From contig CAJLMA010000006.1 of NCBI GenBank assembly GCA_905207705.1, forward strand, positions 62,001 to 126,000: DNA of 64,000 nt, written 5' to 3'. Shown in pieces: positions 42,606 to 50,726 of the stretch. This DNA is from an uncultured Prevotellaceae bacterium (GTDB lineage: Bacteria > Bacteroidota > Bacteroidia > Bacteroidales > Muribaculaceae). A program made the position numbers and the translations under genes. Every line of letters starts with the position of its first letter. The first letter of the stretch is position 1. The notes beneath the pieces are model-generated. The model was not told where the DNA came from. It saw only the letters and a program-made list of their open reading frames with translations, and did no database searches.

Positions 42606-43398
42606 GCAACTTATGTTTTACAATCAACCGCAACTTGTCGGGCAAAATAGAAACGACAACTATTGCAAGCCTGTTCACAAGCCCGTTGACATACTGGCGG
42701 CGGCGTTTCAAAAGCCGCTTCAACGCCATGCGGGCAAAACGCTCGGGAGTGCAAAGCACGCCAAGCGACACTCCCAATCGCTGCAGATTGGTAGGAAGGC
42801 CGAACAAGTCGGTGGCAATGCCGCCCGGACAAGCCGCCATTACCGTTATGCCGCTATCGGCAAGCTCGACATTCAACGAGCGTGAAAACACCCTTATGTA
42901 GGCCTTCGTGGCACTGTACATGGCTATCCCGGGCATAGGCATCCAACACGCCATCGACGACATGTTCAAAATATATCCGTGGCAATCGCGCTCCCTCATG
43001 TCTATGGCAAATGTACGGCACAAGTTGGTTACAGCCCTGACATGCAGGTCGATGAACATGCCAATCCTTTCCCGGGACATATCTACTACCTCCCTGAAAG
43101 AAAATATGCCGGCATTGTTAATCAATATGTCCACTTCCAAGCCGTTTTCTTGGCAGAAACCAAGCACCTCGCCGGCCGCGTCATCGCGAGTGAGGTCTAT
43201 GCACAACGCCTTGAATTGACGCTCGTCCTCCCCACACATTGATGCAAGCATCGATGCCGTTTCGGCAAGTTCCCTTTCTTGATTGCTCACAAGCAACACA
43301 TCGGCTCCCATCCGGGCAAGTTCAACGGCAAACTGACGTCCGATTCCCGACGAGGCACCCGTGACAAGCGCAAGCATTCCTGTAAGATTACTTTTCAT
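42583..43398 (-). CDS. Short-chain dehydrogenase/reductase, operon gene 3
   Basis: A 271-aa SDR of the 17-beta-HSD/3-ketoacyl reductase-like type. TGASSGIG at residue 14, DILINNAGIF at about 90, catalytic Ser in NMSSMACWMP (about 145) and YSATK (about 161). The C-terminal part is basic and hydrophobic (VNGLVNRLAIVVVSILPDKL), suggesting membrane association. It overlaps the OYE-type gene by 11 bp and the next SDR gene by 23 bp. In context it is a candidate 3-hydroxysteroid dehydrogenase. Confidence 0.82.
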   Translation of the reverse strand: MKSNLTGMLALVTGASSGIGRQFAVELARMGADVLLVSNQERELAETASMLASMCGEDERQFKALCIDLTRDDAAGEVLGFCQENGLEVDILINNAGIFSFREVVDMSRERIGMFIDLHVRAVTNLCRTFAIDMRERDCHGYILNMSSMACWMPMPGIAMYSATKAYIRVFSRSLNVELADSGITVMAACPGGIATDLFGLPTNLQRLGVSLGVLCTPERFARMALKRLLKRRRQYVNGLVNRLAIVVVSILPDKLRLIVKHKLLDKNVKR

Positions 43399-44644
43399 TT
43401 CGCTCCTCAGCCGCTTTTATCTCTTTGACAATAGATGCCGGCAAGTCATCGCGATGCTTGTGGCAACACATTTCGAGCGAATACATCCGGGCTATGCAAT
43501 AATTGGAATGAGAGCATCCGCAACGTTCCTCGCCTGCTTTCATACGGTTCACAAAATCAGGTTCGTTTATCAACGCCCTTGCCATCTGCACACATTCAAA
43601 TCCACTGTCGAGAACCTTTTCTATCCCTTCACGCGAAACGCATCCTCCGACGTATATAAGCGGCAACTTCACTGCCTTGCGCACTTTCAACGCATCATCA
43701 AGGAAATACAAGTCTTTGTAAGGTTCATCCTTTATCATCATTTTACCAAACATGCGCACACCATACTTAAGCCACATGCTGCTCATGTAGTGCGTCATAG
43801 TCCTTATGGGCATCTCTCCGCGCATCACATACATTGGAGCCCGGCTCACGAAACCACCGCTCAACACAAGGGCTTCAGCACCAAGCCTCTCAAGCTCTCG
43901 AGCTATGGCAACCCCTTCCTCCAGTCCGTTGCCGCCATCAAACCCATCGCGCATGTTGGTTTTTACGACCACTGTAACCTGCCCGTCGGCACTTTTCATC
44001 ACCTTGTCCATGCATAGCCGCATAAAGTTCATTCGGTTGTCGAGAGAGCCGCCGAAACTGTCACGCCTCTTGTTGGTGTATGGCGACAGAAACTGGCTTA
44101 TCAAGTATCCGTGGCCTGCATGAATCTCAACGCAGTCAAAACCTGCATCTATCGCCAACTTGACCGCCGTGCCGAAATCTTCGGCCAAATCATGTATCTC
44201 ATCGACAGTCATCCCATGCACAAAAGTCGGCGAATACATGTTGAAACCGCTTGAAGCCGAAATCGGCATACGTCCTGCGGTCGACCTGTGCGACATGTTT
44301 CCACAGTGGCCGAGCTGTATTGACACTTTGGCTCCTTCCCGATGTATGGCATCGGTCAACGAGCGCAACTCTCCGACAATCGCCGGACGCATCCATAATT
44401 GGTTGTCAAACGACAGACCGCTGCGATTGACCGAGGCATATGCAATCGTCGTCATCCCTATTCCGCCACGAGCCACCGACAAGTGATAGTCGGCAAGCAT
44501 CTTGGACGGACGATGGTCGGGACACATATTTTCAAAAGCAGCCGAACGAATAGTGCGGTTGCGCAATGTCAGATTCCCTATCCGTGCAGGTGTGAATATC
44601 TTCGACCTGTTACCATTGTTTTTATCTGTCGACATGGCATTCAA
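43388..44644 (-). CDS. NADH:flavin oxidoreductase (Old Yellow Enzyme family), candidate steroid reductase
   Basis: A 418-aa TIM-barrel flavoenzyme. FTPARIGNLTLRNRTIRSAA at about residue 16, SIQLGHCGNMSH (about 108), the FMN/substrate-binding CVEIHAGHGYLISQFLSPYTN (about 178) and YVGGCVSREGIEKVL are family marks. It has only the OYE domain plus a Cys-rich C-terminus (CGCSHSNYC, EMCCH) that may bind an iron-sulfur cluster in altered spacing. Relatives include bile-acid enoate reductases (BaiCD/BaiH) and gut steroid 5-beta-reductases. It overlaps the 5-alpha-reductase gene by 4 bp, which supports that reading. Confidence 0.83.
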   Translation of the reverse strand: MNAMSTDKNNGNRSKIFTPARIGNLTLRNRTIRSAAFENMCPDHRPSKMLADYHLSVARGGIGMTTIAYASVNRSGLSFDNQLWMRPAIVGELRSLTDAIHREGAKVSIQLGHCGNMSHRSTAGRMPISASSGFNMYSPTFVHGMTVDEIHDLAEDFGTAVKLAIDAGFDCVEIHAGHGYLISQFLSPYTNKRRDSFGGSLDNRMNFMRLCMDKVMKSADGQVTVVVKTNMRDGFDGGNGLEEGVAIARELERLGAEALVLSGGFVSRAPMYVMRGEMPIRTMTHYMSSMWLKYGVRMFGKMMIKDEPYKDLYFLDDALKVRKAVKLPLIYVGGCVSREGIEKVLDSGFECVQMARALINEPDFVNRMKAGEERCGCSHSNYCIARMYSLEMCCHKHRDDLPASIVKEIKAAEERNEK

Positions 44645-45426
44645 TAAATATATGGTATTATTCTATGTAATTTCAATCTATCAAATTCTTCGCCAAATTC
44701 CATGGAATACCTGCCATGAATCCTTGCAGCACGAGGAGCAAGATTGGCAAACGTCCACAACACAAACACACAACCGGCCCACGACCACGACAAGACTGCA
44801 AAACCTGTCCACTCGACAAGTTCGCCAAAGTAATTGGCCGACGAGACGTAATTGAACATTCCTCCCCGAGGAATATAATGCCGGTTGTCGCCAGGCTTGC
44901 GCAGGTGTCTTATGATGCTGTCGCTGTTCAAGTTGATTGCCATTCCCATGAAAAATATCGTCACTCCGGCAATAAACTGCGGCGAAAACAACCAATCCAA
45001 GTCATACATGCCTTCGGGCGACACATAAAATATCCATCCTCCTTGCATCAACGCATTCAACACGTTGAACACTACTCCAAGCAGCACAATCGCAAGAGGC
45101 ATCTTGTTATGCCCTTTAATCAAAAACGGAAACACGAACGAACGTTGGAAATAGTGCAACTGGAACAACAAGAATATCAACAGAGGCACCACGTCAAACC
45201 GCCTCGCCGACATCCACCACAACACCGTCATTGCGATGAACACGGGAGCCTCCATCAGCACCCATCCAGTCCGGTTGCCCACCGATGGCCCCCACCGGCG
45301 AGTATACATGATTCCGTAACCGGCATTGACAAAATAAAGTGCTACGAATACTACTGCCGCAATGGCAGTCATTATCACAAGCAACATATTGAAACTCTCA
45401 ATATCGTGCAACATGGCTGTTTCCAT
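44641..45426 (-). CDS. 3-oxo-5-alpha-steroid 4-dehydrogenase (steroid 5-alpha-reductase) homologue
   Basis: A 261-aa polytopic membrane protein with six to seven hydrophobic segments. Its C-terminal third follows the animal SRD5A1 pattern closely: IPRGGMFNYVSSANYFGELV (about residue 186), EWTGFAVLSWSW, NLAPRAARIHGRY and the ending LHRIIPYIY. Family enzymes reduce the 4,5 double bond of 3-oxo steroids with NADPH. It is the first gene of the operon, with TATCTTTG at 45444-45437 directly upstream on the minus strand. Its partners encode an OYE-type reductase and two SDRs, so the likely substrate is a steroid or bile acid rather than a fatty chain. Confidence 0.88.
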   Translation of the reverse strand: METAMLHDIESFNMLLVIMTAIAAVVFVALYFVNAGYGIMYTRRWGPSVGNRTGWVLMEAPVFIAMTVLWWMSARRFDVVPLLIFLLFQLHYFQRSFVFPFLIKGHNKMPLAIVLLGVVFNVLNALMQGGWIFYVSPEGMYDLDWLFSPQFIAGVTIFFMGMAINLNSDSIIRHLRKPGDNRHYIPRGGMFNYVSSANYFGELVEWTGFAVLSWSWAGCVFVLWTFANLAPRAARIHGRYSMEFGEEFDRLKLHRIIPYIY

Positions 45427-45436
45427 TAGAATTATT

Positions 45437-45476
45437 CAAAGATAATAAAATAGTGAAAAAATAACTTGCTTATTTC
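45437..45476 (-). repeat. Promoter-bearing intergenic repeat, short copy (5-alpha-reductase operon promoter)
   Basis: CAAAGATA at 45437-45444 (minus-strand TATCTTTG) followed by GTGAAAAAATAACTTGCTTA, words shared with the repeat family though the copy is shortened. The box lies 11 bp before the ATG at 45426, so the leader would be very short. Confidence 0.6.
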
Positions 45477-45585
45477 CATACATTTCCTAAACAGACCTAA
45501 TATCATCCGAAATATACAAGGGATAAAAGTACCCATGCTGCGATAATTCACTACAATCTGCTCCAGCTTAAATTTTTGTAAAACC

Positions 45586-45616
45586 TTTGCCATTACTGAA
45601 ATTGTTGCTACCTTTA
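45586..45616 (+). promoter_or_regulatory. Candidate promoter of fbp
   Basis: TTTG at 45586-45589, 19 bp, TACCTTTA at 45609-45616 (one mismatch to TAnnTTTG). The transcript would have a leader of about 230 nt before the ATG at 45854. The rest of 45477-45853 shows nothing else clear. Confidence 0.5.
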
Positions 45617-45853
45617 TGGATAGGAATTAACGAATAAAACTGGTAAACCTGCCGATAACTATTTTATCCTGCATATTGTGATAAAGCTTGAATCGATGAA
45701 TGAAACAATGAATCTGCGCTTGACTCACATTATGAATATTTGGTTTATTTGTTTGAATATCACCCCGACACACATGTCATCCGCAAAACGGAGACACTGC
45801 GACGGTTCCTATCGGCAGGCTTTCACAGTTTTGCTCTTAACCAATTTTGCACA

Positions 45854-47875
45854 ATGGACGACTACAGCGACGCTAACGAAGCTATTACCAAAGACTTAAG
45901 ATACTTGCAACTACTTGCGCGCAATTTCCCGAACACGGCAGTGGCAAGTACCGAAATAATCAATCTCGAAGCCATACTGAATCTTCCCAAAGGCACCGAG
46001 CACTTCCTTGCCGACCTGCACGGCGAATATGAAGCCGTACAACATGTGTTGCGCAACGCATCGGGTGCCATCAAGAGGAAGGTGCGTGAGATATTCAGCG
46101 AAACGCTGGGGCAACGCGAACAGCAAGAATTGTGCACGCTCATTTATTACCCCGAGCAAAAACTCGACCTTGTAAAAAAAGAAATCGACGACATCGACGA
46201 CTGGTATTTCATAACCCTCAACCGCCTTGTCATGGTGTGCCGGAACGTATCGTCCAAGTACACGCGCTCCAAAGTGCGAAAAGCCCTGCCCAACGACTTT
46301 GCCTACATCATCCAAGAATTGCTGCATGAAAGCAGCGTCGATCCAAACAAACAGGCTTATGTGGACGTGATAGTCAGGACTATCATATCGACTCGCATGG
46401 CCGACAATTTCATCATCGCAATATGCAATCTCATCCAGCGGCTGACCATCGACTCGCTGCACATACTTGGCGATGTGTTTGACCGTGGCCCAAGTCCCGA
46501 TAAAATCATGGACCTGCTATGCAATTATCACAATTGCGACATCCAGTGGGGCAACCATGATATATTGTGGATGGGAGCAGCCGCCGGCAACGACTGCTGC
46601 ATTGCAAACGTGCTAAGGCTCACTTTGCGCTACGGCAACCAAGCCGTGGTAGAAGACGGATACGGAATAAACCTGCTGCCACTTGCCACGTTGGCAATGG
46701 AAACATATGGCGACGACGAGTGCGCCATGTTCATGCCTAAAGTCGGGAAAGATGACAAAAGGTACTCCGAGAAATCAATCAAGCTCACGGCCCAGATGCA
46801 CAAAGCCATAACAATAATCCAATTCAAGCTCGAAGCGGCTGCAATAAAACGACGCCCCGACTTTGAGATGGAAGACAGGATGCTGCTGCATCGCATCGAC
46901 TTTGACCGCAATGTGATTGAGATAAACGGTAAGGAATATGAACTGACCGACACCAATTTCCCGACAGTCGATCCAAAAGACCCATACAAGCTAACCGAGG
47001 AGGAACTCGACACCGTGAACAAGCTGCACAACTCATTCACCCATAGCGAAAAATTACAAAAGCACATGGGATGGCTCTTCCGCAACGGCTGCATATACAC
47101 CGTGACCAACTCCAACCTCCTTTTCCATGCTTCGGTTCCTCTCAATGAAAACGGCACATTGAAAGACATTGAAATAAGAGGCTGCAAGTATCATGGTGAA
47201 GAATTGTTGAAAAAAGTGGGAAGCCTAATACGCGAGGCCTATTTCAAGACCGGCGATGCCGACGAGTATCTCTTTGCCCTCGACTATGTGTGGTACTTAT
47301 GGTGTGGGAAAAATTCACCGGCATTCGACAAAGACCGCATGGCCACATTCGAACGCTACTTCATAAAAGACAAGGAAGCACATAAGGAAACCAAAGGATG
47401 GTATTACCAGCTGCGCGACAACGAAGCCGTGTGCGACATGATTCTTGACGAATTTGGCGTAGAAGGGATCCACAGGCACATCATCAACGGGCATGTGCCT
47501 GTTCGCACCACAATAGGAGAACAGCCCATAAAGGCCAATGGCAAATTGATGGTCATCGACGGCGGATTTTCAAAGGCATACCAACCAGAGACAGGAATTG
47601 CCGGATACACTCTCGTATTCCATTCACGCGGATTCCAGCTCGTCCAACACGAACCTTTCACTTCTATCGAAAAAGCCGTGGAAGAAGGAAAAGATATCAA
47701 ATCGACAACCCAGATAGTCGAAATGAGCAGCAAGCGGATGCTTGTAAGGGACACCGACATGGGCAAAGACCTGCTAATGCAGATTGCCGACCTCAAGAAT
47801 CTGCTGCAAGCCTATCACATGGGCCTTATAAAGGAACATGATTCAAGCTCGAGCCTTATAAGACTCAAGAATTGA
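45854..47875 (+). CDS. fbp: Fructose-1,6-bisphosphatase class 3
   Basis: A 673-aa gluconeogenic phosphatase of the class 3 type common in Bacteroidota and Firmicutes. The family start NLPKGTEHFLADLHGEYEAV (about residue 50), the metallophosphatase motifs HILGDVFDRGPSPDKIMDLL (about 205) and WGNHDILWMGA (about 230), and NGHVPV (about 547) are clear. The ATG at 45854 (MDDYSDANEAITK) is chosen because the family normally begins near this point; the frame is open further left to 45740. Confidence 0.93.
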   Translation: MDDYSDANEAITKDLRYLQLLARNFPNTAVASTEIINLEAILNLPKGTEHFLADLHGEYEAVQHVLRNASGAIKRKVREIFSETLGQREQQELCTLIYYPEQKLDLVKKEIDDIDDWYFITLNRLVMVCRNVSSKYTRSKVRKALPNDFAYIIQELLHESSVDPNKQAYVDVIVRTIISTRMADNFIIAICNLIQRLTIDSLHILGDVFDRGPSPDKIMDLLCNYHNCDIQWGNHDILWMGAAAGNDCCIANVLRLTLRYGNQAVVEDGYGINLLPLATLAMETYGDDECAMFMPKVGKDDKRYSEKSIKLTAQMHKAITIIQFKLEAAAIKRRPDFEMEDRMLLHRIDFDRNVIEINGKEYELTDTNFPTVDPKDPYKLTEEELDTVNKLHNSFTHSEKLQKHMGWLFRNGCIYTVTNSNLLFHASVPLNENGTLKDIEIRGCKYHGEELLKKVGSLIREAYFKTGDADEYLFALDYVWYLWCGKNSPAFDKDRMATFERYFIKDKEAHKETKGWYYQLRDNEAVCDMILDEFGVEGIHRHIINGHVPVRTTIGEQPIKANGKLMVIDGGFSKAYQPETGIAGYTLVFHSRGFQLVQHEPFTSIEKAVEEGKDIKSTTQIVEMSSKRMLVRDTDMGKDLLMQIADLKNLLQAYHMGLIKEHDSSSSLIRLKN

Positions 47876-47923
47876 CCGATCGCTTTACCAGTGCAAATAC
47901 CATTAAACATCTTAAACCTATGG

Positions 47924-47956
47924 CGGATGAAGTTATATGACTCATCCGTTTTTTTA
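47924..47956 (+). terminator. Terminator of fbp
   Basis: CGGATGA (47924-47930) with TCATCCG (47942-47948), then a run of seven T. Confidence 0.85.
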
Positions 47957-47973
47957 TTTTCTTGAAACGGACA

Positions 47974-48004
47974 GACTAAAAAGGCATGCCATAAAGACAT
48001 GCCT
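47974..48004 (-). terminator. Terminator of the 48070 gene
   Basis: AGGCATG (47982-47988) with CATGCCT (47998-48004), followed on the minus strand by TTTTTAGTC. Confidence 0.65.
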
Positions 48005-48069
48005 CCATTATCCACATTTTTACCTTAAAATATCTGAATAGGAAATTTTTCGTTTCCACTCCTTATGTT

Positions 48070-48330
48070 TTACAATATCATGGCACATGTTATAGCAACA
48101 AATATTGTTGCAAACATTACATACACGAATGCCGACCCCGGCGCATTCGATTTGACCGGCTTCATAGTGCCTTCGCTCTCCGAAAGTCCTTTGTCGTCGG
48201 TTACGCCATCCAGACGCAGTTCCTCCTTAACCTCCGAATTCACCGACTTGAAAAATCCCACGATTACCAATGCCCACAATGCGGCAGCAATGACCAAATA
48301 AGCACAAACAATCAAAATAAAGTTATCCAT
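48070..48330 (-). CDS. Small two-helix membrane protein, 86 aa
   Basis: Residues 4-28 (FILIVCAYLVIAAALWALVI) and about 66-86 (GSAFVYVMFATIFVAITCAM) are hydrophobic, joined by an acidic soluble loop. No family is recognised. It stands alone between fbp and recA with its own terminator. The membrane character and clean frame support a gene. Confidence 0.6.
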   Translation of the reverse strand: MDNFILIVCAYLVIAAALWALVIVGFFKSVNSEVKEELRLDGVTDDKGLSESEGTMKPVKSNAPGSAFVYVMFATIFVAITCAMIL

Positions 48331-48621
48331 AGCCCTCTTATTGTTAAGTTATTTATATATACACGTCCACAAATGACAGTTATTAGAATGAATAAAAAAG
48401 CATTTCCCACTATACATGTTTCTTTTCACAAATTGTGATGGCAGACCATTCGAGCATGACTTTCCTTGACACACGCGAAGTCTAATGTTTTTTACTCAAA
48501 TTTCATGTATTTTATCATGGAATATGTTTTCATTATTCATACTGGTGACAAAAATAAACAATTCACTCCAACCAAACAAAATAAATTCCATTTTTTAACC
48601 TAAAACGTCAATAATATTTAC
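48331..48621. other. Intergenic stretch without a visible gene
   Basis: AT-rich sequence upstream of the 48070 gene and beyond the recA terminator. No repeat, RNA or coding frame recognised. Confidence 0.5.
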
Positions 48622-48667
48622 AAAATATCGGACTATTCCGTATTTTACGAAACAGTCCGATATTTTA
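48622..48667. terminator. Terminator of recA
   Basis: Perfect 13-bp stem AAAATATCGGACT (48622-48634) with AGTCCGATATTTT (48654-48666), 19-nt loop. A/T flanks make it bidirectional. Confidence 0.85.
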
Positions 48668-48688
48668 TTTACTGACTTTAACAGAGAT

Positions 48689-49780
48689 TTACGCCTGCTT
48701 TGTCTTCATTGCAGCCATTATCTTCTCTTCAAGTTCCTCTTCAAGTTCCGGATTGTCGGTTATAGTGCGCTTTGCCGCATCACGACCTTGTCCCAACTTA
48801 GTATCTCCATATGAAAACCATGCTCCGCTTTTCTTGACAATTCCGTATTGGACACCCAAGTCAACGATTTCGCCAACTTTTGAAATTCCTTCTCCGAAAA
48901 GGATCTCAAACTCGGCCTTGCGGAACGGAGGTGCCACCTTGTTCTTCACAACCTTTACACGAGTCATGTTTCCAAGAACCTCCTCTCCATCCTTTATTTG
49001 CCCCACACGTCGTATGTCAAGACGTACCGACGCATAAAATTTCAAGGCATTGCCACCGGTGGTGGTTTCGGGGGCGCCAAACACCACGCCTATCTTGTCG
49101 CGCAACTGGTTGATGAAGATGCAAGTCGTGTTTGTTTTAGAAATTGTTGCTGTCAACTTTCTCAATGCCTGCGACATGAGTCTGGCCTGCAATCCCATTT
49201 TACTGTCGCCCATATCACCCTCTATTTCAGCCTTTGGAGTAAGAGCGGCAACCGAATCTATCACGATTATGTCTATTGCCGACGACCTTATCAGCTGGTC
49301 GGCAATTTCAAGAGCCTGCTCGCCATTGTCGGGCTGTGAAATCCACAGATTATTGACATCTACACCGAGTTTTTCAGCATAGAATCTGTCAAACGCATGT
49401 TCGGCATCGATGATTGCAGCAATGCCCCCCAATTTCTGAGCTTCGGCTATAGCATGTATGGCAAGTGTTGTCTTACCCGACGATTCCGGGCCATATATCT
49501 CAATGATTCGTCCGCGCGGATAACCACCCACGCCAAGAGCATAATCAAGGCCTATAGAACCTGTAGGAATGACATCGATGTCCTCTATGTTCTCGTCGCC
49601 CATCTTCATTATGGCACCACGGCCAAAAGTCTTATCGATTTTGTCCATGGCAACCTGCAAAGCCTTCAACTTCTCATCGGGCACAGGAATTCGGCCAAAT
49701 TTTAACGTTTCTTGTTGCCCTTGTTGGCTTTCGGATTGCTCTCCTGCCGTAGCAGCCGGTGTGTTCTTTTTCTCAGCCAT
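48689..49780 (-). CDS. recA: Recombinase A
   Basis: A 363-aa RecA. N-terminal helix DKTFGRGAIMKMGD, Walker A GPESSGKTTLAIHAIAEAQ (about residue 95), Walker B IIVIDSVAALTPKAEIEGDM, loop 2 region GGNALKFYASVRLDIRR, and an acidic C-terminus. The N-terminus is extended with a Gln-rich linker (ATAGEQSESQQGQQE). It carries out strand exchange and LexA-type coprotease activity. It starts 15 bp after bcp, so bcp and recA form one operon. Confidence 0.97.
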   Translation of the reverse strand: MAEKKNTPAATAGEQSESQQGQQETLKFGRIPVPDEKLKALQVAMDKIDKTFGRGAIMKMGDENIEDIDVIPTGSIGLDYALGVGGYPRGRIIEIYGPESSGKTTLAIHAIAEAQKLGGIAAIIDAEHAFDRFYAEKLGVDVNNLWISQPDNGEQALEIADQLIRSSAIDIIVIDSVAALTPKAEIEGDMGDSKMGLQARLMSQALRKLTATISKTNTTCIFINQLRDKIGVVFGAPETTTGGNALKFYASVRLDIRRVGQIKDGEEVLGNMTRVKVVKNKVAPPFRKAEFEILFGEGISKVGEIVDLGVQYGIVKKSGAWFSYGDTKLGQGRDAAKRTITDNPELEEELEEKIMAAMKTKQA

Positions 49781-49795
49781 ATATAATTAAGTTTT

Positions 49796-50248
49796 TTATT
49801 TGTTCAATTCAAGTATCTGGTTAGCACTGTCCTTGGTGTTAACTTTCTTAATAATGTCCGACACGCGCCCTTGCTCATCTATGATAAACGTCGTGCGCAC
49901 TGTGCCCATATATTCGCGCCCGGCCATTTTCTTCAGTTGCCACACTCCAAATGCCTTGTTCAGCTCCATGTCCGTGTCAGCAATAAGTGTGAATGGCAAT
50001 GAATACTTCTCGGCAAATTTTTTATGTGAGGCAGCCGAATCCTTGCTTACCCCGACAACCGCATATCCTGCCTTTGTCAAAGCATCATATCCTTCACTTA
50101 AGCTACATGCCTCGGCCGTACAGCCGGGAGTATTATCTTTCGGATAGAAATACAATATCAATTTCTTTCCGGCAAAATCTATCGCCTTGATTATATTACC
50201 GTCGGCATCCTTGCCGAGTATTTCCGGTATCTTGTCTCCTATTTCCAT
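49796..50248 (-). CDS. bcp: Thioredoxin-dependent thiol peroxidase (Bcp/PrxQ)
   Basis: A 150-aa atypical 2-Cys peroxiredoxin reducing hydroperoxides. The peroxidatic Cys lies in FYPKDNTPGCTAEACSLSEG with the resolving Cys five residues later. VVGVSKDSAASHKKFAEKY and the MGTVRTTFIID ending strand are typical. The ATG at 50248 (MEIGDKIPE) fits the family start; ATG 50251 adds one Met. Driven by TATCTTTG of the promoter repeat 20 bp upstream. Confidence 0.93.
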   Translation of the reverse strand: MEIGDKIPEILGKDADGNIIKAIDFAGKKLILYFYPKDNTPGCTAEACSLSEGYDALTKAGYAVVGVSKDSAASHKKFAEKYSLPFTLIADTDMELNKAFGVWQLKKMAGREYMGTVRTTFIIDEQGRVSDIIKKVNTKDSANQILELNK

Positions 50249-50267
50249 CATTCAATGTATTTATTTT

Positions 50268-50440
50268 CAAAGATAGTGAAAGTTGAGCGCAATATGGGAA
50301 AAATCAGCTTGCTTATTTTTCAATATTGCCGAGACGCATCCTATCTTATCCAAAGATAGCGAAAGGTGAATGCAGAGACAAGCAAAAAAACAACGTTTTT
50401 ATGTATGGCTATGCTGAACCGAATCCTATCTTATCAAAAG
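50268..50440 (-). repeat. Promoter-bearing intergenic repeat, best tandem copy (bcp-recA promoter)
   Basis: Two tandem units of about 83 bp, 50268-50350 and 50351-50435, each beginning CAAAGATAG and ending in TATCTTATC. The first has TGAGCGCAATATGGGAAAAA, AGCTTGCTTATTTTTCAAT and GCCGAGACGCATCC in order. A partial third unit follows. The minus-strand TATCTTTG at 50275-50268 serves bcp and recA; a second box lies at 50358-50351. Confidence 0.8.
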
Positions 50441-50654
50441 AGATAAAAAGTCGGGCGCAATGACAAACCCTCTCTTCGTTTACATTGCAAATATAGCACT
50501 CCATATGTGCAACAAAATAGCCCGACATTGCTAATGTCTATTAAATTATTGCCATTTTATAAGAATAGGAGATGTCAAACACATATTACCCGACCACGAT
50601 AAAACGACGTCACCACTATGATAACTCATCCTCGCCGTCCAATGGTGTGAGACA

Positions 50655-50697
50655 AAATAAAGCCACATCAGCATCTGGAGCGAATGTGGCTTTTATT
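50655..50697 (-). terminator. Terminator of serS
   Basis: AAAGCCACAT (50659-50668) with ATGTGGCTTT (50684-50693), T-rich on the minus-strand exit side. It lies 30 bp after the serS stop. Confidence 0.75.
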
Positions 50698-50726
50698 ATT
50701 CTTGAACCTTTAAGGTCTCCTCAAAA

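Noticed and set aside
44716..45429. Plus-strand open frame (237 codons) antisense to the 5-alpha-reductase gene
   Set aside because: His/Arg/Gln-rich shadow; the minus strand codes a clear membrane enzyme.
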